Shown here piece by piece: positions 36,113-44,078 of a stretch of DNA of 64,000 bases. The notes below the pieces were generated by a model. The model saw only the letters and a list, made by a program, of their open reading frames with translations. It made no database searches and was not told the DNA's origin. The DNA is taken from positions 124,001-188,000 of the forward strand of contig NZ_ADES01000014.1 in assembly GCF_000263595.1 (NCBI RefSeq), given 5' to 3'. The translations under genes were made by a program, and so were the position numbers. This DNA is from Gardnerella vaginalis 1500E (GTDB taxonomy: Bacteria; Actinomycetota; Actinomycetes; Actinomycetales; Bifidobacteriaceae). Numbering within the stretch: the stretch's first letter is position 1; the number at the start of each line of letters is the position of its first letter.

Positions 36113-38467
36113 TCACTTACCAAGACAATCCGAATGCACAAACTCCGTCTTATCTCGCAAGTCCGCAACAGTCCTGCACCCAAGAAGAGCCATAATAACG
36201 CGAATCTGCTCCTGCCAATCTGAAATTTGTTGCGTAAGTGCGTCCTCGCCCTCGTGCATAAGCGTGTGCAAAAACTCGCCGGCAACTCCAACAGCAGAAG
36301 CCCCTAACGCAAGCGCGCGCACAACATCAAGCGGTGTTCTAACTCCGCCGCTAGCAAAAATTTCCACAGGATTAGCTTTAAGCGCCTCGCACTTTCGAAT
36401 ATCAATCAGCGACTCAACGGTTGTAAGCCCCCAATCCGCCAAATAATCGTATCCGCCGTGCGAGCGACGAGCGTTTTCAATCGTCACAAAATTCGTGCCG
36501 CCGCGCCCAGAAACATCAACCGCGCGCACGCCAACATCGCGCAGACGCAAAACATCTCGAGCCGTCATACCGCAGCCAGTTTCCTTCACAACAACCGGCA
36601 CGCGCACCCTTTCACACGAGCGCACAATCTGCCCAATATTTTTAAGCCAATTTCGAAAATCGCGGTCGCCTTCCGGCATCACAAGCTCCTGAGCCGCGTT
36701 CAAATGCACCTGCAGCGCGTTTGCCTGCAGCATATCAACGGCGCGCATAGCATCGTTTGCACTCGTGCCAGCACTTACGTTCGCCATTACAAAACCGCGT
36801 GGATTTTCGCTTCGAATCACACTAAAAGTGCCGGCTAGAGCGTCGTTTTGAAGTGCGGCGCTTAGCGATCCACTTGCGATTGCCACGCCGGTTTTTGCAG
36901 CAACTCGCGCGAGTTGTGCGTTTATTTTTTGCGCGTTGGCGCTTCCGCCGGTCATTGCGTTAATATACAGCGGCGAGCGCCAAAGGAAGGCCGCGCTGAT
37001 GGAGGTACTGCAGTCGCTGGCAGAGGTACTGCAGGCACTGGCGGAGGTACTGCAGGCGCAACTTGCATCTTCCGCAAAAACGCGCACGCTAGAGTCAACT
37101 TCGTCCAACGCCACCTGCGGCAAAGCATTCGGCATAAATCGCACGGAGTCAAAACCGGAATTTGCGCGAGGATCATACTGAGCATCCGCAAGGGCAAGAT
37201 GTGCGTCTTTGCGATTCTGAATTGATTTAGAAGGCTGATTTTCGGTCACTTTAGCGACGCAAGCTTCCGAATTTTCGCCGTCATCAATAATTTGCGCAAC
37301 TTCAATATTTAAAGGCATAATTCCGTGATTTTCCCAAGCTGACTTCATACTTTCAATCCGATTCTTTTCGTAAATTGTTGTAAGCGCAATTGCGCAATCT
37401 CCCCCACCAGCGCCGCTAGTTTTCGCTGGAATTCCAGCCAAAATGGCGTCTTCAATAAGTTGCGTAAGTTTTGGCGTTTCGATTAGTGTTCCGGTAAGTA
37501 CGCTTAATTTTTGTAATAATTCGCGATTTTGTGCAAAACAAGCGGAAATATTATTTAATTCTGATTCTTCTAGAGAAGATTCTTCTAGCGATTTCGCCAA
37601 TTTCTGCACGCAAACTTCGCTTTGATTGCAAAAATCTTGGTAGGTAAATGAGTGCGCAATTTCGGAAGAAACGCTACTTTCTACGCTACTTACTACGCTA
37701 CTTTCTACACTACTTACTAACTGCTCGCTAGAAGCTGGCGAACCGGTCCAGCCTACCAAAAGTTTTAGCGTTTCTGGCACATTTATTCGTTTAAATTCCA
37801 GTCGCGGCCACTTTTTACGCAATAATTTATTAAAATCAGATTCGCCGGATTTTATCAAGCCAAGCTCCAACTCAAGCCACTCTCGATCGTACGCGCGGTA
37901 CAAAATCCAGCCGCCGCATGAGCTCGCGGCCACATCGCCGCCGCTGCCGGACCTCTTTACCATCGAAGACGCAATCAACGAAAGTTTGCAAATCGTTGCC
38001 ACATCAGGCTTCAATCCATACCATTTGCACAGCGCGCGCACGGTTGCAACAGTTATTGCAGCAGACGATCCAAGACCGTATTTTCGCCCTGATTCTGCGT
38101 CGTCAAGTTCGCTGGAAATGTGCAAATTGTAGCTTTTTCGGTCCATATTTGGCGCGAAGCACTCGCCGGCATAAGAGTCAATTACACGCATGGCGGCTAA
38201 CACATACGCGTATTTTTCGTCGCCTAGCATTTCGATACTTCCGTCAGAGGCGCGCGTCCAAAAAGTCGGCTTATAATTTTCTTTTTCAGATACGATTACG
38301 CCGTAATATTTTCGACTTTCCGACGATAATGTAGGCAAATTTTCATCATCAACCGTAACGGTTACATAACGATTCACAGCAGCAACAATCGCCGCCGAAC
38401 CATCAACAACCGCATACTCTCCCGCAATATAAAGCTTTCCTGGAGCACTCGCCCGCACCTTAGTCAT
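36113..38467 (-). CDS. Fused phosphomevalonate kinase / type 2 isopentenyl-diphosphate isomerase
   Basis: The 784-residue protein joins two mevalonate pathway enzymes. Residues 1 to about 390 are GHMP phosphomevalonate kinase: APGKLYIAGEYAVVDG, YGLGSSAAITVATV and TSGAGGGDCAIAL. Residues from about 415 are FMN-dependent isomerase type 2 (Fni): RKDAHLALADAQYD, SPLYINAMTGGSA, NVSAGTSANDAMR, VPVVVKETGCGMTA, VSGRGGTNF and FASGGVRTPLDVV. Two low-complexity inserts occur: SSVESSVVSSVESSVSSE near residue 250 and a CSTSAS triplet repeat near residue 480. The stop codons of mvaD and this start overlap by 4 bases. Separate genes are usual in other bacteria. The frame is open throughout, so a true single polypeptide is likely. 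Confidence 0.92.
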   Translation of the reverse strand: MTKVRASAPGKLYIAGEYAVVDGSAAIVAAVNRYVTVTVDDENLPTLSSESRKYYGVIVSEKENYKPTFWTRASDGSIEMLGDEKYAYVLAAMRVIDSYAGECFAPNMDRKSYNLHISSELDDAESGRKYGLGSSAAITVATVRALCKWYGLKPDVATICKLSLIASSMVKRSGSGGDVAASSCGGWILYRAYDREWLELELGLIKSGESDFNKLLRKKWPRLEFKRINVPETLKLLVGWTGSPASSEQLVSSVESSVVSSVESSVSSEIAHSFTYQDFCNQSEVCVQKLAKSLEESSLEESELNNISACFAQNRELLQKLSVLTGTLIETPKLTQLIEDAILAGIPAKTSGAGGGDCAIALTTIYEKNRIESMKSAWENHGIMPLNIEVAQIIDDGENSEACVAKVTENQPSKSIQNRKDAHLALADAQYDPRANSGFDSVRFMPNALPQVALDEVDSSVRVFAEDASCACSTSASACSTSASDCSTSISAAFLWRSPLYINAMTGGSANAQKINAQLARVAAKTGVAIASGSLSAALQNDALAGTFSVIRSENPRGFVMANVSAGTSANDAMRAVDMLQANALQVHLNAAQELVMPEGDRDFRNWLKNIGQIVRSCERVRVPVVVKETGCGMTARDVLRLRDVGVRAVDVSGRGGTNFVTIENARRSHGGYDYLADWGLTTVESLIDIRKCEALKANPVEIFASGGVRTPLDVVRALALGASAVGVAGEFLHTLMHEGEDALTQQISDWQEQIRVIMALLGCRTVADLRDKTEFVHSDCLGK

Positions 38468-39588
38468 AATTCCACCGCCTGTTTCAAACTCGCACTTACA
38501 CTTACGCTTACGCCGTCTCCTGGTAAAGCAATCGTAAATTTTGCAGATTCCGCCACTCGCCCGCGCAACTCCTCAGCCGCACGCGCCGCACAACCTGCAT
38601 CAGTCAGCACCTTCACATTCGGCCCCGCATCCATCGTGGCCCAAACTGGCCATCCGCACTCGCGCATAGAGCGCACAGCATTTAACACAGCGTAAGTTTT
38701 ATCTGTCAAATAATTTACAGGCGGATTGGCTTTACGCATAGTTTCGTGCATTCCCAACGAATTTTGCTCCATAACCTCGCCCAGCTGCTCAATACTACCA
38801 ACGCGAATCGCATCAAGAGCGAGCGCAAGATCCTTCTTCGACTGCTCAACCCAAGGAATGTACGCGGGCGAAGTTTCAACAGTTCGACGCATGGCAGTTC
38901 GGCTCGAAATAGGCTTTTTACTGCGGTCTAGCGTGACAACAATCATTGCGGGATTCAAATTTTTTGGGGCGGAAAGAGAAGCGGAAATAGAATCGGAAAG
39001 CGGCTTATCAGCAGTCTCAGCAAGCAAATCCGCAATCGGCTCCGCATAAGACGTTTCGTCATACTCGCCCTTATTCCAAAGCACGAATCCGCCAAAAATC
39101 GAGCGACACGCCGAACCAGAACCTCGGCGAGCAAGTCTAGAAAGTTCGCGCGGAGTCAAATTCAATCCGGCGGCATAAGATGCGGCAGCTGCAAGAGCAG
39201 CAGATCCGGACGCGCTAGAAGCAAGACCTGCCGCAATTGGCACGTGATTATGCGAAACAACTTTCGCTTTCGTTGAAATTCCGGCCTTTTCGCGCACCAA
39301 ATTGAGCATAGCAACTACGCGAAGACGCGTGGAATCATCCGTCGGCAGCTCAACTTCGTCCAAAGTGACGCAATCAGAAGTAAGACTTTCGTCAAAATGC
39401 ACACTAGTAGTTGCGTACAAATCCGAAAGAGTGAGCGAAAGCGAGGAAGTATAAGGCAAAATCAGCCGTTCATCACGCTTGCCCCAGTACTTAATCAGCG
39501 CAATATTCACATTCGCTTTGGCTACAGCAAAGTTAGGAGCAAGACTTGAGTCAAACGTTACTTTTGGCTGAATTTCAACGTTTTGCAT
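38464..39588 (-). CDS. mvaD: Diphosphomevalonate decarboxylase
   Basis: About 374 residues of mevalonate diphosphate decarboxylase: ANVNIALIKYWGKRDE near residue 25, LPYTSSLSLTLSDL, GLASSASGSAALAAAA near residue 125, and RRGSGSACRSIFGGFVLW near residue 160. It converts mevalonate diphosphate to IPP. The ATG at 39586-39588 has AAAGGA upstream; the open frame begins 19 codons earlier. It leads a two-gene operon with the PMK-IDI2 fusion and is divergent from mvk. Confidence 0.95.
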   Translation of the reverse strand: MQNVEIQPKVTFDSSLAPNFAVAKANVNIALIKYWGKRDERLILPYTSSLSLTLSDLYATTSVHFDESLTSDCVTLDEVELPTDDSTRLRVVAMLNLVREKAGISTKAKVVSHNHVPIAAGLASSASGSAALAAAASYAAGLNLTPRELSRLARRGSGSACRSIFGGFVLWNKGEYDETSYAEPIADLLAETADKPLSDSISASLSAPKNLNPAMIVVTLDRSKKPISSRTAMRRTVETSPAYIPWVEQSKKDLALALDAIRVGSIEQLGEVMEQNSLGMHETMRKANPPVNYLTDKTYAVLNAVRSMRECGWPVWATMDAGPNVKVLTDAGCAARAAEELRGRVAESAKFTIALPGDGVSVSVSASLKQAVEL

Positions 39589-39850
39589 GCGATTCCTTTG
39601 CTGCGAATTGATTGGCGCTGCCGACAAGACTGGTAAGCGGCACAACTAAGTATCTATTTTAGCAATTGCCGGCGCAAAAGCTCACACGCGCGCAAACAAA
39701 CACGCAAACGAACACGCAAAAACGCGCACAAAATCTGAAAATCTTCCGAAAAATCTGAAAATCTGCCGCAAAATGTGAATGTGTTGTAAGCGTAAGGCGC
39801 GTACCGTAGTTTTTTGACTTCAACGCGACTAAATTAGAACAATTGTTAAA

Positions 39851-39886
39851 TCGTAAAAATTACAAATTAAATTGTAAAAATTACAA
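39851..39886. promoter_or_regulatory. Tandem inverted repeats upstream of mvk
   Basis: TCGTAAAAATTACAA (39851) and TTGTAAAAATTACAA (39872) are two near-palindromes 21 bases apart, so on one face of the helix. They lie 35-70 bases upstream of mvk in the divergent gap with mvaD. A TTGTTA-N18-TTAAAT pair overlaps them. They look like an operator. The rest of this gap holds AAAATCTGAAAATCT direct repeats but no gene. Confidence 0.45.
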
Positions 39887-39921
39887 ATTAAATCGCAAGA
39901 ATACAAAGGAGACTTAAAACC

Positions 39922-40980
39922 GTGCAGCAAACGCAACGCGAACCGTCAAAAGCGCTTAATATCAACGCTAAGACGACGTCAAGTTATGCTGACGCGTCGG
40001 GAAATTGTGCGCGCGCGGGTTACGGCGAAACTTGCGCAAAGGTGATTCTTTTCGGCGAGCATTCTGTGGTTTATGGGTATTCTGCGATTGCTCTGCCGCT
40101 TAAAAACTTGCGCATGCGAGCTACGGTGACTGGCTGCGATCTATCGGGTGACGAAACTTTCATCCCTCTAAATTCCGATTCGCGCATCACGCTTTCCTGC
40201 CTCGACTTTAACGGCAAACTTTCAAAAGTTCCTCCTCGTTTTAGCAGCGTTCGCACCGCAATTCACGCGGCACTCGAGTTTGCGGGGCACGTCGGCGATT
40301 CACTGCATGTTGCAACAGAGTCTAATTTTCCGCCTGAGCGCGGTCTCGGCTCGTCTGCCGCTTCGGCTGGAGCTGTAATCCGCGCAATTCTTGACTACTA
40401 TAAAATTAGTGCAAGTGAAAATGAGATTTTTGAGCTGACGCAATCTGCTGAGCGCGTGGCTCACGGACGCCCGTCGGGTCTGGACGCAACTGCAACTTCG
40501 GCTTCGTGGCCTGTGCGTTTTAGCAGCGGTGAGTTTTCGCGCATGGAAATCAACATGCGAGCATGGCTTATTTTGGCAGATTCTGGGTACAAAGGTATGA
40601 CGCGTGTAACGGTTGATGCGTTGCGTTCGCGAATGGATGCGCAGCCGGATGCGGTAAAAAATCAGCTGGATGAGTTGGGGGCAATTGCGAATCAGGCGGC
40701 GGAAGATTTGGCGTTGGGGCGCGCTGCAGATATGGGTGCAAGGATGACGCGAGCGCACCGGATTTTAGCGGATTTGGGCATAAGTACGCCTCAGCTTGAT
40801 GAGTTGGTGCGAACTGCGCGCGACCACTGTGCGTTGGGCGCTAAGCTAACTGGCGGCGGTGGCGGCGGATGCGTGATTGCGTTGGCGGATACCGAGGATG
40901 CAGCCGAGCAAGTAAGCACGGCTTTGCGTGCGGCCGGCGCGCGCGGCACGTGGATTGTGGACTTGAGTGCGCAGGCATAA
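39922..40980 (+). CDS. mvk: Mevalonate kinase
   Basis: The 352-residue GHMP kinase has KVILFGEHSVVYGYSAIALP near residue 35, ERGLGSSAASAGAVIRAI near residue 135 and KLTGGGGGGCVIALA near residue 310. It phosphorylates mevalonate. It starts with GTG after AAAGGAG. It is divergent from mvaD-PMK/IDI2, so both could share control. Palindromic family A repeats begin two bases after the stop. Confidence 0.95.
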   Translation: MQQTQREPSKALNINAKTTSSYADASGNCARAGYGETCAKVILFGEHSVVYGYSAIALPLKNLRMRATVTGCDLSGDETFIPLNSDSRITLSCLDFNGKLSKVPPRFSSVRTAIHAALEFAGHVGDSLHVATESNFPPERGLGSSAASAGAVIRAILDYYKISASENEIFELTQSAERVAHGRPSGLDATATSASWPVRFSSGEFSRMEINMRAWLILADSGYKGMTRVTVDALRSRMDAQPDAVKNQLDELGAIANQAAEDLALGRAADMGARMTRAHRILADLGISTPQLDELVRTARDHCALGAKLTGGGGGGCVIALADTEDAAEQVSTALRAAGARGTWIVDLSAQA

Positions 40981-40981
40981 A

Positions 40982-41070
40982 CCGACCAAAACAGCGCGTG
41001 CGCGAGTAGTTTAGGTCGCTTTTACTGCAGATTCCGACCAAAACGACTCATCCGCGAGTAGTTTATGTCA
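40982..41070. repeat. Palindromic repeat family A, 2 units
   Basis: Two units 52 bases apart (GAGTAG arms at 41004 and 41056) directly follow the mvk stop. Each keeps CGACCAAAAC/GTTTATGTC-type pairing. The remainder of the gap to 41324 is A+T-rich with a probable promoter and long leader for the next gene, including ATCTGA...TCAGAT arms at about 41260-41303. Confidence 0.9.
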
Positions 41071-41324
41071 TTCTTAGTCAATCCCAACACTGTCAGTAGT
41101 ATCTTATTGCTACAAAACATCTTTTATTTAGTGATTTTTCTAGAAAAACTTTTGATTTGCAAAGAATTGGTGTAGGCTAATTTTGTGGCCTGAAACAGGT
41201 TTACTTCGGTTAAATTTTTGACCGTCCTATTCCAGTTTTGGGTTCTAATTATTGGTATCTGACTTCTACGCGTTAGCCCTAACTTTTGCGCAGGTATCAG
41301 ATAAAAGAGATTGAAGGTCTACAA

Positions 41325-41795
41325 ATGTTGACTAAAAAGACCATTGCCGCATTCGCTGCTGGCGTCACTTTAATTTCTGGTTTTGCTTTTGCAACCCCAG
41401 CAATGGCTGATGCTACTTCACCATTGAATACTTCTGATCCAGTGAGCTACGATTCTGCTACAAGTTCCGAAGCTTTTGCAGCTCCAGCTCCAGCTCCAGC
41501 TCCAGCTCCAGCTCAGCTTCCTGATGCTCCAGATGCTTTGGTTGCAAGTCCAAAGACTCGCACATACACGAATTCTTTGGGCACTGTAGTTTACGAGCCA
41601 GGAACTACCCCACTTTACGATGAAGCTTTGTCTGGTAAGTTCGACACTCCAGCCAAGCCAGCTCCTAAGTGCACTAATAATTGTGGTACTAAAACCAAGA
41701 AGCTTCCTAAGACTGGTGCTGCTGTAGCTTTGCTTGCTGTTGCAGCTTCTGCTATTGCAGGCTTGGGTGTTGCGATCCGCAAGTTCCGCCATTAA
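41325..41795 (+). CDS. Small LPKTG wall-anchored protein
   Basis: The 156-residue protein has a signal peptide (KKTIAAFAAGVTLISGFAFA, cleavage near ATPAMA), an alanine-proline repeat tract (APAPAPAPAPA), a central TPLYDEALSGKFDTP, a short cysteine loop CTNNC, and C-terminal KKLPKTGAAVALLAVAAS with a membrane helix and RKFRH tail. It would be attached to peptidoglycan by a class A or E sortase. The ATG at 41325 has GAAGG upstream. Both ends and the LYD-ALSGKF motif match the convergent protein at 42342-43679. Function unknown. Confidence 0.85.
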   Translation: MLTKKTIAAFAAGVTLISGFAFATPAMADATSPLNTSDPVSYDSATSSEAFAAPAPAPAPAPAQLPDAPDALVASPKTRTYTNSLGTVVYEPGTTPLYDEALSGKFDTPAKPAPKCTNNCGTKTKKLPKTGAAVALLAVAASAIAGLGVAIRKFRH

Positions 41796-41822
41796 TACAT
41801 GACTGATGAATAATTAAAAAAG

Positions 41823-41859
41823 TTAAACGGTGTAAGTTATTTTAATTTGCACCGTTTAA
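41823..41859 (+). terminator. Intrinsic terminator after the LPKTG gene
   Basis: A 13-bp stem with one G-U pair joins TTAAACGGTG to CACCGTTTAA and ends in A+T-rich sequence. It follows the LPKTG gene by about 28 bases. Confidence 0.75.
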
Positions 41860-41869
41860 TTATGCTTTG

Positions 41870-41906
41870 ACGTGTGGTGTGAAATCGTTGGTTTTGCACC
41901 ACACGT
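41870..41906 (+). terminator. Second terminator in tandem
   Basis: Perfect 10-bp arms ACGTGTGGTG and CACCACACGT with a 17-base loop are followed by CTTTGTTTT. It backs up the previous hairpin. Confidence 0.75.
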
Positions 41907-42036
41907 CTTTGTTTTGGATTAGAACTCATAAATTGGGAATACATACAATAATTGTTATACAAAGAATGACGAGAGTACTTATACCAGCATTCTTTATTAA
42001 CGCAAAATGATTTTCTTATATCTTAATATATCCACA

Positions 42037-42166
42037 GCGCGGGCGTGAGTAGTTTATGTCGCTTTTACAGCAGATTCCAACCAAAACAGCACGGGCGTGA
42101 GTAGTTTATGCCGCCTACGCAAGAAAATCCGACCAAAACAGCGCGGGCGCGAGTAGTTTATGTCGC
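42037..42166. repeat. Palindromic repeat family A, 3 units
   Basis: GAGTAGTTTATG arms start at 42047, 42099 and 42151, exactly 52 bases apart. Sequence between units (CTTTTACAGCAGATTCC) matches the other loci. They lie in the gap between the two convergent wall-anchored protein genes. The remaining sequence 41907-42036 is A+T-rich with no gene. Confidence 0.9.
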
Positions 42167-42211
42167 TTACGCGCGCACAGGATTATGGCTGTGTTAAGTA
42201 GGTTTGACAAT

Positions 42212-42240
42212 AAAAAATGGGGACTGACGAATCAGTCCCC
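42212..42240 (-). terminator. Intrinsic terminator after the LAKTG gene
   Basis: GGGGACTGA and TCAGTCCCC form a perfect 9-bp stem with a 4-base loop, and the reverse strand runs on ATTTTTTA. It is about 100 bases after the stop of the coiled-coil surface protein. Confidence 0.85.
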
Positions 42241-42341
42241 GAAAGCTTAGCATACTTGCCGAAGGAAGTTATCCTCCGACAAGTTTACTTAAGTTAGTTC
42301 AACGCCGAATCAACTAATTCAGTGCTGAACCAGACTCTAGC

Positions 42342-43679
42342 TTAGTGGCGGATCTTGCGAAGAGCAGCACCCATGCCAGCAAGCACGGAAGCAGCAACAG
42401 CAGCCAAAGCTACAGCAGCACCGGTCTTAGCCAATGGAGCAGCAGACTTCTTAGCATCAGCCTTCTTAGCATCGTTCTTCTTGGCAGAAGTTTCCTCAAG
42501 AACCTTCTTAACTTCCTGGCCGAACTTGCCGCTCAAAGCAGCGTCGTAGAGAGCCTTAGCGCCTGGAACCTGTGGGAAGTCCTTGGACAATGGGTCAGAA
42601 GTTACAACTGGTGGAAGCAAAGCTGGGTTTACACCATTAGCAATAGCCTTGTTGTAAACAGCCTTGTACTCAGCCAAAGCCTTGTTGTAAGCGTCAACTG
42701 CAGCAAAAGCCTTGGTCAAAGCATCTTCATACTCAGCCTTAGCCTTAGCAAAAGCAGCGGTTGCACGAGCTACGTGAGCTTCTGCGCGAGCCACAGCGTC
42801 ACGCAAACGAGTCTCGGTAGCAGAATCGTTTACACCAGAAGCCAAGAATGCGTTAAGACGCAAATTAGCGTTTTCAAGATCGTTGACACGAGCCTTAAGT
42901 TCTGCAGTAGCAGCAGAATAAGCAGCGGTCTTATCCTTAAGAGTTGCCTTTGCGTGAGCCAAAGCGTCATCAGCATCGTCAAGCATCATCTTAGCGAAAC
43001 GAACCTGGTCGATGAGAGTGTGCTGAACATCCTTGCCACCCTGTGGATCCTTTGGATCTTTTGGATCCTTTGGATCCTTAGGATCCTTAGGGGTTTCAGC
43101 CTTGCAACCAAGATTCTTAAAATGAATCTCAGCAAGATCAAGCTTATCCTGGGCTACAGATACTGCATCCTCAGCCTTCTGAGCAGCAGTATCAGCATCC
43201 TTGGTATCTAAAGCAGTAAGCTTATCCTTGTAATCATCAGCAGTTGCAGCAGTAACTTCCTTAGCAGCACCAAGCTTCAAATCATCATTAGCTTCTGCAT
43301 CCTTAGCAGCCTTATCGAAATCAACCTTTGCATGTGCCGTCTTGGCCTGAGCATCAGCTAATTCTGCATCAGCCTTACCATTTTCAGCGGCTTTAGCATC
43401 TTTGTAAGCCTGAAGAGCAGTCTTATAAGCATTTACAAGACCTGTAGCTTTGTCAAGCTTAGCATGAGCACGACGCTTAGCAGCATTAGCAGTAACAAGA
43501 TCATCCTTTGCATCCTGCAAATTAGCCTTAGCTTCATCAATCTTGCCTTGAGCAGCCTTGCATTCTTCAGCAGTTGGCTTCTTAGAATCCTCAGCAGCGA
43601 AAGCTGGGGCGGCGAATGCCATACCGGAAACGAGGGTGGCGCCAGCAGCGAGTGCGGCGATAGCCTTCTTGTTCAACAT
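42342..43679 (-). CDS. Coiled-coil LAKTG-type surface protein
   Basis: The 445-residue protein has a signal peptide (KKAIAALAAGATLVSGMAFA), then alanine/lysine/aspartate-rich helices with heptad character (residues 35-370), a KDPKDPKDPKDP linker near residue 205, LYDAALSGKFGQE near residue 390, and C-terminal LAKTGAAVALAAVAAS with a membrane helix and RKIRH tail. It is probably a rod-like, wall-linked protein. LAKTG instead of LPxTG is unusual and may change the sortase used or the anchoring. ATG at 43677-43679 has AAAGGA upstream. Shares ends with the LPKTG protein across the gap. Confidence 0.82.
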   Translation of the reverse strand: MLNKKAIAALAAGATLVSGMAFAAPAFAAEDSKKPTAEECKAAQGKIDEAKANLQDAKDDLVTANAAKRRAHAKLDKATGLVNAYKTALQAYKDAKAAENGKADAELADAQAKTAHAKVDFDKAAKDAEANDDLKLGAAKEVTAATADDYKDKLTALDTKDADTAAQKAEDAVSVAQDKLDLAEIHFKNLGCKAETPKDPKDPKDPKDPKDPQGGKDVQHTLIDQVRFAKMMLDDADDALAHAKATLKDKTAAYSAATAELKARVNDLENANLRLNAFLASGVNDSATETRLRDAVARAEAHVARATAAFAKAKAEYEDALTKAFAAVDAYNKALAEYKAVYNKAIANGVNPALLPPVVTSDPLSKDFPQVPGAKALYDAALSGKFGQEVKKVLEETSAKKNDAKKADAKKSAAPLAKTGAAVALAAVAASVLAGMGAALRKIRH

Positions 43680-44078
43680 AATATTTTCCTTTCTTCTTCT
43701 CCTTCGTGCTAGGAACACGAAGAAAAATTTGCCATTTGCGGTTTCCCGCTAGCACCGGTGGAACTAGGGATTTCACCGGTAGCTGAGTTATAACTTACAG
43801 CATACTCTCAGAAAACTCAACACCTGTGTTCAATTTTTATACCCCCAAATGCAGAGAATTTTTGATAAATTTTCTGTTTTTCTGTTAAAAAGGCGAAATA
43901 TTTACGGTTTTAATATTGATTTTGTGTAAAAGTTACAAGACACGCCGCAACCAGAACTTTTTAATACTTTTCTCAGGTTTCTTTAAGGTTTGCATTATTG
44001 CGAAAGAATCGCGCGCTTTTACAGGCACAGCCCGCATTCACACAGACTCACGCAGTTTGCATTCGCAGCTTGCTGCAT
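43680..44078 (-). promoter_or_regulatory. Upstream region of the LAKTG gene
   Basis: The gap has no gene. On the reverse strand two hairpins precede the gene: CTTCGTG...CACGAAG (about 43703-43722) and ACCGGT...ACCGGT arms (about 43754-43782). TTGAGT at about 43817 and TAAGTT/TATAAC downstream are possible promoter boxes. A long leader with two stem-loops is suggested. Confidence 0.35.
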
